From contig NZ_JIAK01000013.1 in assembly GCF_000620765.1 (NCBI RefSeq), positions 1 to 64,000 on the forward strand: DNA of 64,000 nucleotides. The letters run 5' to 3'. The stretch comes from Desulfovermiculus halophilus DSM 18834. Its GTDB lineage: Bacteria; Desulfobacterota; Desulfovibrionia; Desulfovibrionales; Desulfothermaceae. The translations under genes were made by a program, and so were the position numbers. This document shows positions 54,832 through 63,998 of this stretch, piece after piece; the stretch's first letter is position 1, and every line of letters starts with the position of its first letter. The notes under the pieces are model-generated. The model was not told the origin of the DNA and made no database searches. It saw nothing but the letters and a program-made list of their open reading frames with translations.

Positions 54832-55426
54832 AGGTTCCTCCGGAGGTGGCGGACACAGCAGATCCGACGGTCCGGGGCCCTGCATCCGGGTCTGCCCCCG
54901 GCTCTTCACCGTGGGTATCATCCTGCCATATCCGCAGCCCTTGTCTTCGATAGGCCAGACAGTGCAGACGGTCGGCGACCTGCGTCCCATCCGGCAGGCA
55001 CAAGTCAGGGGTCAGCTCCACAAGAGGGACCAAGACAAAGGCCCGGTGCAAAATTCCGGGATGAGGCAGGGTCAGCTCAGGGGTATCCACAACCTGCCGG
55101 CCAAAAAGGAGCAGATCACAGTCGATGCGCCTTGGCCCCCAGTGAGCGGTCCGCTTTCGGCCCAGCATCTGTTCGATATTGAGCAGGTGGCGCATCAGCA
55201 GCTCGGGGGTCCAGGCCGGATGGCACAGAACCCGGATGACTTGATTGGCGAACCACGGCTGCTCTTTGACCCCCTGCGGTTCAGTGTAGTAGACTTGCGA
55301 GGACAGAGGGGAAAAGACCCCGGTAATGGATTGGATATGCTTTCTGGCCTTGGCCAGGTTCTCCTCCGGCCGGCCCTGATTGGATCCCAGACCGATATAT
55401 ACCGGTATTTTCGGCACTTCGTTCAC
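54824..55426 (-). CDS. folK: 2-amino-4-hydroxy-6-hydroxymethyldihydropteridine diphosphokinase
   Basis: HPPK transfers pyrophosphate to the pterin in folate synthesis. The 200-residue protein starts at GTG 55426 after AAGGGGTGAAAC. VYIGLGSNQGRPEENL and the catalytic WGPRRIDCDLLLFG with LPHPGILHRAFVLVPLVEL are complete. About 40 residues extend past the usual C-terminus, rich in Gly and Asp. It is divergent from xerD. Confidence 0.95.
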   Translation of the reverse strand: MNEVPKIPVYIGLGSNQGRPEENLAKARKHIQSITGVFSPLSSQVYYTEPQGVKEQPWFANQVIRVLCHPAWTPELLMRHLLNIEQMLGRKRTAHWGPRRIDCDLLLFGRQVVDTPELTLPHPGILHRAFVLVPLVELTPDLCLPDGTQVADRLHCLAYRRQGLRIWQDDTHGEEPGADPDAGPRTVGSAVSATSGGTYV

Positions 55427-55509
55427 GTTTCACCCCTTTGATCTTCAGCTGCGCGGGTTACCTGAGGGAATGAAGCACATCTTTTTTTAAAAGGCAAGGC
55501 GAGGCGGCA

Positions 55510-56445
55510 GTGGACTTTCACCCGGCATCATCCCCCACCCCCCCACATGAAGAGCACCCCTGGACCGAAAAATATCTGCACCACCTGGTCAGCATCAGCG
55601 GCCTGTCCGAAAACACCGTTGCGGCCTATGCCCACGACTTGCGGGATTTCGCCTCCTTTTTGACCCAGCACAGCGCCGGCCTGGATCAGGTGTCGGAAGA
55701 CTCCCTTGTCCTCTATCTCATCTTTCTCCGCCGGCAGGGCCTCGGGAACCGATCCGTGGCCAGACGGCTCTCCAGCCTGCGCAGCTTTTACGACTTTTTG
55801 CGCCAGGAGGGGCAGATCCAGGACAACCCGGCCCGTCTCCTGGACAGCCCCAAGCTTCCCCAGCTCCTGCCCCGGGTCCTGACCGAGCCCGAGGCCGCCG
55901 CACTGCTGGCCCGCCCGGACCCGAACACCAAGCTCGGAGCCCGGGACCGGACCATTCTGGAGCTCATGTACGCCGCCGGCCTTCGGGTCTCCGAGGTGTG
56001 CACCCTCCGCCCCCTGGACTTCGATTCCCAGGCCGGGTATCTGCGGGTCATGGGCAAAGGGCACAAGGAACGCATCCTCCCGGTCCACGCCGCGGCCCAA
56101 ACCCAGCTGAGCACGTATCTGGCCTCCTGGCGCCCCCTGTTCTCCCCCAAAACCGAGGCCATGTTCCTGAACCGCTCCGGCACCGGTCTGTCCAGACAGG
56201 GACTGTGGAAGATGATCGCCAAACGGGCCGCTCAAGCCAGAATCCAGGGCCATATTTCCCCCCACACCATCCGGCACACCTACGCCACCCACCTCCTGGC
56301 CGGAGGGGCTGACCTGCGCAGCGTCCAGCTCCTTCTGGGTCACGCCGACATCGGCACCACCCAGATCTACACCCATGTGGACATCTCCCGGCTCAGGGAG
56401 ATCCATCAACGCTATCACCCCAGATCCAGGTCCAAGCAGTCATGA
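55510..56445 (+). CDS. xerD: Site-specific tyrosine recombinase (XerC/XerD)
   Basis: The 311-residue integrase resolves chromosome dimers at dif. GTG 55510 has GAGG upstream. It has an N-terminal SAM-like core-binding domain (SENTVAAYAHDLRDFASFL) and the catalytic domain with Arg in AAGLRVSEV, Lys in GKGHKERILPV, HTIRHTYATHLL, LGHADIGTTQIYTH with the nucleophilic Tyr. XerC or XerD cannot be distinguished by eye. It overlaps the next gene by four bases (ATGA). Confidence 0.88.
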   Translation: MDFHPASSPTPPHEEHPWTEKYLHHLVSISGLSENTVAAYAHDLRDFASFLTQHSAGLDQVSEDSLVLYLIFLRRQGLGNRSVARRLSSLRSFYDFLRQEGQIQDNPARLLDSPKLPQLLPRVLTEPEAAALLARPDPNTKLGARDRTILELMYAAGLRVSEVCTLRPLDFDSQAGYLRVMGKGHKERILPVHAAAQTQLSTYLASWRPLFSPKTEAMFLNRSGTGLSRQGLWKMIAKRAAQARIQGHISPHTIRHTYATHLLAGGADLRSVQLLLGHADIGTTQIYTHVDISRLREIHQRYHPRSRSKQS

Positions 56446-59108
56446 GCACCAAGATCAATGCTCCTGTCGTTATCACCGCCCACACCAACGCTGATTTCGA
56501 CTGCCTGTCCTCCATGGTCGCGGCCCAGAAGCTCTATCCTGATGGAGTCCTGGTCTTTCCCGGGTCCCAGGAGCAGAGCCTTCGCGACTTCTTTATTCAG
56601 AGCGCGACATATCTTTTCAACTTCTATTCCATGAAGGATATCGACCCGGACAGCGTGCACACCCTGGTGGTCTGCGACACCAGGCAGCCGTCCAGGCTGG
56701 GGCACCTGCGCTCCCTGCTCCAGAGGGAAGGCATCGTGGTCCACGCCTTTGATCATCATCCGGACACGGCCGAAGACCTCACGGCCGATTTCGAAGACGT
56801 CCGGCTCTGGGGCTCGACTGTGGCCATTCTGGTCCAGACCATCAAGGAGCGGGGCATCGCATTGAGCAGGGATGAAGCCACCATCATGGGCCTTGGCCTG
56901 TACGAAGATACCGGCTGCTTCACCTTCACCTCGACCACGGAGCATGATCTTTTTGCCCTGTGGTGGCTGAAGACCCAGGGAATGGACATCGGCTTCATCG
57001 CCGATTTTCTGAACCGGGAGCTCAGCGCCGAACAGGTGGGCATCCTGAACACCCTCCTGGAGGCCGCCACCAGGCACACCATCAACGGGATCGAGGTCTG
57101 CATCACCAGCATCAGCATGGACCGGTATGTCCGGGACTTCGCCCTTCTGGTCCACAAGATGATGGAGATCGAAAACATCAAGGTCCTGTTTGCCCTGGCC
57201 CGGATGCACGACCGGATCCAGGTCGTGGCCCGAAGCCGGGTGACCGAGGTCAATGCCGGGACCATTTGCTCATCCCTGGGCGGAGGGGGGCACAGCTACG
57301 CGGCTTCGGCTACTATCAAGGAGAAGACCTTGGCCCAGGTCCAGGACGAGATCTTCGGCCTGCTCTATTCGCATATCAATCCCCAGATCACGGTCCGGTC
57401 CCTGATGTCCAGCCCGGCCGTGGTCATTGACCAGAACCAGAGCATCAGCCAGGCGGCGATCAAGATGAGCCGCTTCGGGCTGAAGGCCATACCGGTGACC
57501 ACTGAGAACAGCCGGCAGTGCGTGGGCATCCTGGAGCATCAGCTCGCGGACAGGGCCGAGGCCCACGGGCTCGGAGAGTTTCCGATTCAGGAATACATGG
57601 GCAGATCCATCTCCAGGGTCGCCCCGGACCAAAGCCTGTATACAGTCATGGAGATCATCATCAATCAGGGCCAGCGTCTGGTTCCTGTGGAGGAAAACGA
57701 AAGAATCATCGGGGTCATCACCCGCACAGACCTGATCAACACCCTGGTGGAAGAGCCGGCCCGGATCCCGGAGAATCTCCTGCCCGAGCGCAGACAGGAG
57801 CGGAGCATCACCTCTTTGATGCGCAACCGGCTGCCCAAATCTGCGTATGCCCTGCTCGGCCAGTGCGGTGAACTGGCCGAGAAACGGGGATGCAACGTCT
57901 ATGCGGTGGGCGGATTTGTCCGGGACATCCTCCTCCACCGGACCAACCTGGATATCGACCTTGTGGTGGAGGGGGACGGGATCGCCTTTGCCAACCAGCT
58001 GGCCCAGACTCTGGGCGGCCGCATCCGGTTCCACACCAAGTTTCAAACCGCCGTGGTCATCCTGCCCGACGGCCAGCGCATCGATGTGGCCACGGCCAGG
58101 CTGGAGTATTACGAGCATCCGGCCGCCCTGCCCACAGTGGAGCTCTCGTCCATTAAGATGGATCTCTTCCGCCGCGACTTCAGCGTCAACGCCCTGGCCA
58201 TCGAGCTCAATCCCAAGCGTTTCGGCCGGCTGGTGGACTTCTTCGGCGGCCAGAGGGACCTGAAGGAAAAGACGCTTCGGGTCCTGCACTCTCTGAGCTT
58301 TGTCGAGGACCCCACCCGGATCATGCGGGCTATTCGCTTTGAGCAGCGCTTCGCCTTCCGCATCGGGGTCCAGACTGAGCGCCTGATCAAGAACGCCCTG
58401 CATCTGAACATGTTCCACAAGCTCTCCGGCCACCGCATCCTGCACGAGCTCAAGCTTTTGCTGCAGGAAGAAAATCCCCTGGTCTGCCTCAAGCGGCTGA
58501 ACAGCTACGCCATCCTGGAATCCATCCATCCCCAGCTCAAGCTGACCACCCAAAAGGAAAGGCTTTTGGAAAAGATCGAAAAGGTCATCGATTGGTACGA
58601 GCTCCTGTATCTGGAGCCCAAGCCCAGGATCTGGCAGCTGTATTTTCTGGGCCTAGTGGCCGGATGCACCCAGGACGAGATCCGGCTGGTGGCCAGGCGG
58701 CTGAGCATCCCGTCCAAGACAGAGAAGAAAATCATTGACCTAAGACAGGAAGTGCACAAGATCCGGGAAGGATTGTATGCGTGGAACCGCAAGCAGTCCG
58801 GCCGGCTGAGCGAGCTTTACTCCCTCCTCCATCCCCTGCCCCTGGAAGGCCTGCTCTTCCTCATGGCCTCCAGCCGCAAGGAAGAGGCCCGAAAGTCCGT
58901 CTCCCTGTATCTGAGCCAGCTCAAAGATCAGGAGCTGGAGATTACCGGAAGTGATCTCAAGGCCATGGACCTCCCTCCTGGACCGGCCTATACCCAGATC
59001 CTGCAGCAGGTCTTTTCCGCCAAGCTGGACGGCGAAGCCCAGGACAGAAATGCACAGCTGGCCCTGGCCCGGAATCTGGTCCAGGATGAGCTGGCCAGAC
59101 AAGAGTAG
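56442..59108 (+). CDS. DHH phosphoesterase - CBS - CCA/poly(A) polymerase fusion protein
   Basis: The 888-residue protein joins three parts. Residues 1 to about 300 form a DHH/DHHA1 phosphoesterase (AHTNADFDCLSS, FDHHPD, SLGGGGHSYAASATI). About 310-440 hold two CBS domains (LMSSPAVVIDQNQSISQAAIKM... and IQEYMGRSISRVAPDQSLY). About 460-700 form the nucleotidyltransferase head and RNA-binding part (YAVGGFVRDILLHRTNLDIDLVV with the DxD, RRDFSVNALAIEL). The head is of the CCA-adding/poly(A) polymerase type. It is translationally coupled to xerD. The DHH part may trim nucleotides. Confidence 0.92.
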   Translation: MSTKINAPVVITAHTNADFDCLSSMVAAQKLYPDGVLVFPGSQEQSLRDFFIQSATYLFNFYSMKDIDPDSVHTLVVCDTRQPSRLGHLRSLLQREGIVVHAFDHHPDTAEDLTADFEDVRLWGSTVAILVQTIKERGIALSRDEATIMGLGLYEDTGCFTFTSTTEHDLFALWWLKTQGMDIGFIADFLNRELSAEQVGILNTLLEAATRHTINGIEVCITSISMDRYVRDFALLVHKMMEIENIKVLFALARMHDRIQVVARSRVTEVNAGTICSSLGGGGHSYAASATIKEKTLAQVQDEIFGLLYSHINPQITVRSLMSSPAVVIDQNQSISQAAIKMSRFGLKAIPVTTENSRQCVGILEHQLADRAEAHGLGEFPIQEYMGRSISRVAPDQSLYTVMEIIINQGQRLVPVEENERIIGVITRTDLINTLVEEPARIPENLLPERRQERSITSLMRNRLPKSAYALLGQCGELAEKRGCNVYAVGGFVRDILLHRTNLDIDLVVEGDGIAFANQLAQTLGGRIRFHTKFQTAVVILPDGQRIDVATARLEYYEHPAALPTVELSSIKMDLFRRDFSVNALAIELNPKRFGRLVDFFGGQRDLKEKTLRVLHSLSFVEDPTRIMRAIRFEQRFAFRIGVQTERLIKNALHLNMFHKLSGHRILHELKLLLQEENPLVCLKRLNSYAILESIHPQLKLTTQKERLLEKIEKVIDWYELLYLEPKPRIWQLYFLGLVAGCTQDEIRLVARRLSIPSKTEKKIIDLRQEVHKIREGLYAWNRKQSGRLSELYSLLHPLPLEGLLFLMASSRKEEARKSVSLYLSQLKDQELEITGSDLKAMDLPPGPAYTQILQQVFSAKLDGEAQDRNAQLALARNLVQDELARQE

Positions 59109-59111
59109 GGC

Positions 59112-59141
59112 TTGACCTTGGCTGGTCCAATGCAGTATAAG
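59112..59141 (+). promoter_or_regulatory. Possible sigma70 promoter of the amino acid ABC transporter
   Basis: TTGACC (59112-59117), 18 bases and TATAAG (59136-59141) resemble -35 and -10 boxes, 85 bases before the ATP-binding protein gene. This is a match by eye only. Confidence 0.4.
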
Positions 59142-59225
59142 TAATAGGTTTTGTACTCAATTTTTTATGGTCCTGTGCCCCAATCAGCCCAACCGTCATT
59201 GTTGCGTCCCCGGAAAATGTGATCC

Positions 59226-59996
59226 ATGACTACTCCCTGCGCCCTGTTTGTGGACGATCTGCATAAGAGCTTCGGCTCCCTGGAAGTTTTGAAAGGTGTC
59301 TCCCTCACCGCCCATGAAGGGGACGTAATCACCATGATCGGATCCAGCGGATCCGGGAAGAGCACCTTCCTGCGATGCATCAATCTCCTGGAGATCCCTA
59401 CTTCCGGCCGGGTCTATGTCGGCCAGGAACAGATCAGGATGACCACCAACCGGAAGGGAGAGCCGGTTCCGGAAAGCAGGAAGCAGGTGGACCGCATCCG
59501 AACCCGCCTGGGCATGGTTTTTCAGCATTTCAACCTCTGGTCCCACATGACCGTCTTGGAAAACATCACCGAATCCCCGATCCATGTCCTGAACATGTCC
59601 AAGAAAGAAGCCAGGAACCGGGGGATGGCCTACCTGGAAAAAGTAGGGATCGCCGACCGGTCCCACTATTATCCGGCCCAGCTTTCCGGAGGACAGCAGC
59701 AGCGGGCGGCCATTGCCAGGGCCCTGGCCATGGAACCGGAGGTCCTCCTGTTCGACGAGCCCACCTCCGCCTTGGATCCGGAACTGGTGGGGGAGGTCCT
59801 GCGGGTGATGCAGGAGCTGACCCAGGAAGGGCGGACCATGATCCTGGCCACCCATGAGATGGCCTTTGCCAAGGACGTCTCTTCCCACGTCATTTTTCTG
59901 CATGCCGGGGTCATCGAGGACGAAGGCCCGCCGGAATCCATCTTTCAGCATCCCAGCTCAGAACGGTGCCGCCAGTTTTTGTCCCGGTTCTTTTAG
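59226..59996 (+). CDS. Polar amino acid ABC transporter, ATP-binding protein
   Basis: The 256-residue ATPase is of the HisP/GlnQ group. Walker [13 protein letters not shown], signature [16 protein letters not shown], Walker [15 protein letters not shown] and switch His in LATHEMAF are all visible. The insert [30 protein letters not shown] is typical of HisP-like proteins. It is the first gene of a cluster with a binding protein and two permeases, so energy for amino acid import. Confidence 0.95.
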   Translation: MTTPCALFVDDLHKSFGSLEVLKGVSLTAHEGDVITMIGSSGSGKSTFLRCINLLEIPTSGRVYVGQEQIRMTTNRKGEPVPESRKQVDRIRTRLGMVFQHFNLWSHMTVLENITESPIHVLNMSKKEARNRGMAYLEKVGIADRSHYYPAQLSGGQQQRAAIARALAMEPEVLLFDEPTSALDPELVGEVLRVMQELTQEGRTMILATHEMAFAKDVSSHVIFLHAGVIEDEGPPESIFQHPSSERCRQFLSRFF

Positions 59997-60032
59997 CATC
60001 CCAAAACGACAGTATAACCCAAGGAGGACCCC

Positions 60033-60815
60033 ATGAGGCGCATTCTCGGCATCACCATCATGCTTGTCTGTATGCTCGGACTTTTTGCACCCTGGAGTCA
60101 GGCCCAGGAGACGGTGCGGATAGGGACGGAAGGGGCCTACCCCCCTTTCAACTACATTGATCAGGACGGAAACCTGCAAGGCTTTGACATCGACATCGCC
60201 AAGGCCCTGTGCGATGCCGCTGATCTGAAGTGCACCTTCGTTACCCAGGACTGGGATGGAATGATCCCCGGCCTGCTGGCCAAAAAGTACGACGCGATCA
60301 TCGCCTCCATGAGCATCACTGAGGAACGGCAGCAAAAAGTCGATTTCACCAACAAATACTACCAGACCCCGGCCAGGTTCGTGAAGCACGAGGACATGGA
60401 GGTCGAGATCTCCAAAGAAGGCCTCAAAGGGATGACCGTCGGTGTCCAGCGGGCCACTGTCAGCGCCAACTTCATTCACGACAACTTCGGAGATACGCTC
60501 AAGATCAAGCCCTATGCCACCCAGGAAGAGGCCAACATGGACCTGGTCTCCGGCCGTGTGGATCTGCTCTTTGCCGACTCCGTGGTCCTGTCTGAAGGCT
60601 TTTTGAGCACCCCCGAGGGAGAGGACTATGAGTTCGTCGGCCCGGGATACACAGATGAGGAATGGTTCGGCGAGGGGATCGGAATCGCCTTGCGCAAGGA
60701 CGACGACCAGCTGCGCAAAAAGCTGAACCAGGCCATTGAAACCATCCGCGAAAACGGCACGTACAAGAAAATCAACGACAAGTATTTCGACTTCGACGTT
60801 TACGGCGACGAATAA
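60033..60815 (+). CDS. Polar amino acid ABC transporter, periplasmic binding protein
   Basis: The 260-residue protein has a signal peptide (MRRILGITIMLVCMLGLFAPWSQA) without lipobox and the SBP_bac_3 pattern RIGTEGAYPPFNYIDQDGNL, GFDIDIAKALCDAADLKCTFV, and a Lys/Arg/Orn/His-type hinge (GLLAKKYDAIIASMSITEERQ). ATG follows AAGGAGG. Basic amino acids are the likely ligand, since the HisJ/ArgT style is close; this is not certain. Confidence 0.93.
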   Translation: MRRILGITIMLVCMLGLFAPWSQAQETVRIGTEGAYPPFNYIDQDGNLQGFDIDIAKALCDAADLKCTFVTQDWDGMIPGLLAKKYDAIIASMSITEERQQKVDFTNKYYQTPARFVKHEDMEVEISKEGLKGMTVGVQRATVSANFIHDNFGDTLKIKPYATQEEANMDLVSGRVDLLFADSVVLSEGFLSTPEGEDYEFVGPGYTDEEWFGEGIGIALRKDDDQLRKKLNQAIETIRENGTYKKINDKYFDFDVYGDE

Positions 60816-60838
60816 CCCATACGGCACGGCAGACCATC

Positions 60839-60890
60839 CGCCGGGGCGGGTCCAAAGCAGGGGACTTCTCCTTGTGGATCCGCCCCGGCG
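60839..60890 (+). promoter_or_regulatory. Intercistronic stem-loop between binding protein and permease genes
   Basis: CGCCGGGGCGGGTCCA and TGGATCCGCCCCGGCG pair over 16 positions with one G-U, with a 20-base loop. It lies 24 bases after the binding-protein stop, within a 225-base gap. Such hairpins can protect the upstream message and lower expression of the permeases downstream. Confidence 0.75.
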
Positions 60891-61040
60891 TGCAGCCCGG
60901 ACAGAACGGGAATGAACCATGGCTGGATCCATGTCCGTTTTTGCCCGCGGCGGGCTGCCTTTGATTCACGGGAGCCCGGCCGGCTCCTGAGCCTGTGCCC
61001 CCGTGCCTCATGATATCTGCGACGACTTCGGGAGACGCTT

Positions 61041-61730
61041 GTGTTCGACCTCCAAGGCTACGGCTGGATTCTGCTCAAAGGGGCCAAGCTGACCATTTAC
61101 GTAGGGGTCAGCTCCATGGCCCTGGCCGTCGTCCTGGGCCTGGTCGGCGCGTTGGGAAAGCTTTCCCGTTCCAGCCTGATCCGCTTCCTGCTCGGATGCT
61201 ATACCACCATAATCCGGGGGATTCCGGAGCTGGTCCTCATCCTTCTGGTCTACTACGGGGCCCCGACCTTGATTCAGGATATCTGCGGCCTGCTGGGCTA
61301 CGACATCTACATCTCGCTCAATCCTTTCGTGTCCGGAGTGGCCACCATCGGATTCATCTACGGGGCCTTTTCCACTGAGGTCTTCCGCGGGGCCTACATG
61401 GCCGTGCCCAGGGGCCAGCTCGAGGCCGCCCGGGCCTGCGGAATGAACTCTGTCTTGACCTTTCGACGGATCACCCTGCCCCAGATGATGCGCTTCGCCT
61501 TGCCCGGCCTGGGCAATGTCTGGATGGTCCTGATCAAGGCCACGGCCCTCATATCGGTCATTCAGCTCCCGGAGCTGATGCGCAATGCAGACATCGCCGC
61601 CAGGGCCACCCACAAGCCGTTCACCTTTTTCTTTGCCGCGTCCCTGATCTATCTCGGGATCACCATCGCTTCCAATATCATCCAGCAATGGGCGGAGAAC
61701 AGGGCCAACAAAGGGGTGAGGAGGGCATAA
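61041..61730 (+). CDS. Polar amino acid ABC transporter, permease (HisQ type)
   Basis: The 229-residue membrane protein begins at GTG 61041 after GGGAGACG. It has about five membrane helices and the conserved EAA loop EAARACGMNSVLTFRRITLPQMMRFALPGLGN, which contacts the ATPase. TTIIRGIPELVLILLVYYG is the N-terminal family signature. It overlaps nothing and ends one base before the second permease. Confidence 0.93.
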   Translation: MFDLQGYGWILLKGAKLTIYVGVSSMALAVVLGLVGALGKLSRSSLIRFLLGCYTTIIRGIPELVLILLVYYGAPTLIQDICGLLGYDIYISLNPFVSGVATIGFIYGAFSTEVFRGAYMAVPRGQLEAARACGMNSVLTFRRITLPQMMRFALPGLGNVWMVLIKATALISVIQLPELMRNADIAARATHKPFTFFFAASLIYLGITIASNIIQQWAENRANKGVRRA

Positions 61731-61731
61731 C

Positions 61732-62424
61732 ATGGCCGTGGATCTTATTCTGGACAGCCTGCCCCGCCTGCTTCAAGGCACCTGGATTACGGTGCAGATA
61801 ACCGCGCTCAGCGTGGTCATCGGCTTTTGCCTGGCCATCCCCCTGGCTGTACTGCGGGTCTCCTCCCTGCGCTGGGTCTGGATGCCGGTCTACGCCTTTA
61901 TCTTTTATTTCCGGGGCACGCCGCTTCTGGTCCAGATCTTCCTCATCTATTACGGCAGCGGACAGTTTCAGGACCTTTTATCCCAGGTCGGGCTGTGGCC
62001 CCTGTTCCAAAGCGCATGGTTCTGCGCCGTGCTCTCCCTGACCCTGAACACAGCCGCCTATTCCGCCGAGATCTTCCGCGGCGGCATCCAGGGGGTTCCC
62101 TATGGAGAGGTCGAGGCCGCCAGGGCCTGTGGAATGTCCGGCACCCTGCTCTACCGGCGGATCATACTGCCCAAGGCCCTGCGCATCGCATGGCCGGCCT
62201 ATACCAATGAGGTCATTTTTCTCCTGCAGGCCTCATCCCTGGTCTCCATCATCACGGTTATGGACATCACCGGGGTGGCCCGGATCATCGCCGCCCGAAG
62301 CTTCGCGTTCTACGAGATCTTTCTCACCGCCGCCGCCTTGTACCTTGTCCTGGTCTACGCAGTCCTGTTTGTCTTCCGGCGGATCGAACAGCGCATCTCA
62401 GCATACCTCACGGTCTCTTCGTAA
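61732..62424 (+). CDS. Polar amino acid ABC transporter, permease (HisM type)
   Basis: The 230-residue protein is the partner permease. FIFYFRGTPLLVQIFLIYYG and the EAA loop EAARACGMSGTLLYRRIILPKALRIAWPAYTNEV are complete. ATG follows GAGGAGGGC, one base after the preceding stop. About five membrane helices. Both permeases are needed for the heterodimeric channel. Confidence 0.94.
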   Translation: MAVDLILDSLPRLLQGTWITVQITALSVVIGFCLAIPLAVLRVSSLRWVWMPVYAFIFYFRGTPLLVQIFLIYYGSGQFQDLLSQVGLWPLFQSAWFCAVLSLTLNTAAYSAEIFRGGIQGVPYGEVEAARACGMSGTLLYRRIILPKALRIAWPAYTNEVIFLLQASSLVSIITVMDITGVARIIAARSFAFYEIFLTAAALYLVLVYAVLFVFRRIEQRISAYLTVSS

Positions 62425-62427
62425 CCC

Positions 62428-63357
62428 ATGGCCCGCACAGGCCACCTCAAGGGGGACTGCCTCCTGCTGCTTACGGCCATGATCTGGGGCTCGGCCTTTG
62501 TGGCCCAAAAAGCAGGCATGGAACATGTGGGCCCATTCATCTTCAATGGGGTCCGCTTCGGGCTGGGCGCCCTGGTCCTCACCCCTCTCGCCCTGCGGAC
62601 CAGGGGCCCGCAGAGCGTTCTTCGCACCGCTCCGCGCCCTCCCTCCCTTCTGCTGAGCAGCTCACTGGCCGGCATCCTGCTTTTCGCCGGCAGCGGGCTG
62701 CAGCAGGTCGGACTCATCTTCACCACTGCAGGCAAGGCTGGGTTCATCAGTGGATTGTACGTGATCATGGTTCCCCTCCTGGGCCTGATCTGGGGCCACA
62801 GGGCAGGAACCTGGACCTGGATCGGGGCCTGTCTCGCTGTCCTCGGGCTGTACCTGTTGACCGTCAAATCCAGCCTTGGGCTCGGACTGGGGGACGGGCT
62901 CATCCTGCTCTGCGCCCTGATGTTCGCCCTGCATGTCACCGCCATCGGCTGGCTGGCTCCCCGGGTCGAGGTCATCAGGCTGGCTGTGCTTCAATTTTGG
63001 GTCTGCTCCCTGCTCAGCCTGGGCGTGGGCCTGTTTTTCGAATCCACCGCCTGGGACGACCTGCTGGCGGCTGCCGTCCCGATCCTCTACGGCGGCCTGC
63101 TCTCTGTGGGCGTGGCCTACACCCTGCAGGTTGTGGCCCAGAAGGAGGCCCCGCCTACCCACGCAGCCATTATCCTCAGCCTGGAAACCGTCTTTGCTGT
63201 GCTCAGCGGCTGCCTTATCTTGGGGGAAACCTTGAGCCTCAAGGGGTGGGCCGGATGCAGCCTCATGCTTTGCGGCATGCTTGCCGCCCAGCTGGATCCG
63301 GCCCCGGGCTCTGAGCATGCAGACCATCTGGGCGCTCAAACAGGTTCTTCGACGTAG
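62428..63357 (+). CDS. DMT-superfamily EamA exporter
   Basis: The 309-residue protein has ten hydrophobic segments in two EamA repeats; LTAMIWGSAFVAQKAGMEHVGPF and the second repeat AAVPILYGGLLSVGVAYTLQVVAQKEAPPTHAAIILSLE are typical. The substrate is unknown; amino acids are frequent in the family and an ABC amino acid importer precedes it. It starts three bases after the permease stop. The last codons (SST) and the TAG come from repeat A10. Confidence 0.9.
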   Translation: MARTGHLKGDCLLLLTAMIWGSAFVAQKAGMEHVGPFIFNGVRFGLGALVLTPLALRTRGPQSVLRTAPRPPSLLLSSSLAGILLFAGSGLQQVGLIFTTAGKAGFISGLYVIMVPLLGLIWGHRAGTWTWIGACLAVLGLYLLTVKSSLGLGLGDGLILLCALMFALHVTAIGWLAPRVEVIRLAVLQFWVCSLLSLGVGLFFESTAWDDLLAAAVPILYGGLLSVGVAYTLQVVAQKEAPPTHAAIILSLETVFAVLSGCLILGETLSLKGWAGCSLMLCGMLAAQLDPAPGSEHADHLGAQTGSST

Positions 63358-63421
63358 CCCGTGGATTTTTGGAGTTTGCCGACTCTTATGTATGCTATTC
63401 CACTTTCAGTGTCGAAGAGGC
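63343..63421. mobile_element. Miniature fold-back family A, copy A10 (79 bp)
   Basis: GGTTCTTCGACGTAGCCCGT...GGAGTTTGCCGACTCTTATG is joined to CTATTCCACTTTCAGTGTCG-AAGAGGC. The structure and length equal A8, with the interior deleted. It overlaps the last five codons of the DMT gene and supplies its TAG stop. Confidence 0.9.
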
Positions 63422-63503
63422 GCGCAAACTTGACCATGGCCACCGCAGTACAGTACAAGGGTCGACGTAGGACGAACCGGGACAGAAGATACAGGAGAGG
63501 GAG

Positions 63504-63998
63504 ATGGAACGACTTTGGGCCCCGTGGCGCATTGAATACATTTTGGGGCCGAAACCAGATGAATGCGTCTTTTGTCTGCCCGCGGATACCGGGGAGGATG
63601 AAGAACGCCTGGTCCTGTACAGAGGCCAGACCGCTTTTGTCATCATGAACAAGTTCCCGTACAACAACGGACACCTCATGGTCACCCCCTTCCGGCATCT
63701 CTCCTGCCTCACCGAACTGACCAGCCGGGAGAACCACGAGATAGCGGACCTGGTCCAGGCCTGCACCTCAATCTTGAACCAAGCCTTCTCCCCCCATGGG
63801 ATCAATATTGGACTGAACATAGGAGAGGCCGCCGGGGCGGGCATTGAGGAACATCTCCATTACCATCTGGTCCCCCGCTGGACTGGAGACCACTCCTTCA
63901 TGGCCGTCATGTCCGAAACCATGGTCATCCCCGAACACCTGCAGTCTACCTATAGCCGCCTCAAGCCCTATTTCGATCACGTTGCCGCCAAAGCATAA
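63504..63998 (+). CDS. HIT-family nucleotide hydrolase
   Basis: The 164-residue protein has the HIT triad HLHYHLVPRW at His117, His119 and His121, and a CVFC motif (Cys21, Cys24) with MERLWAPWRIEYI typical of the AP4A phosphorylase-like/Aph1 branch of anaerobic bacteria. The start follows AGGAGAGGGAG. It cleaves dinucleoside polyphosphates or adenylated phosphoramidates. The window ends two bases after the stop. Confidence 0.93.
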   Translation: MERLWAPWRIEYILGPKPDECVFCLPADTGEDEERLVLYRGQTAFVIMNKFPYNNGHLMVTPFRHLSCLTELTSRENHEIADLVQACTSILNQAFSPHGINIGLNIGEAAGAGIEEHLHYHLVPRWTGDHSFMAVMSETMVIPEHLQSTYSRLKPYFDHVAAKA

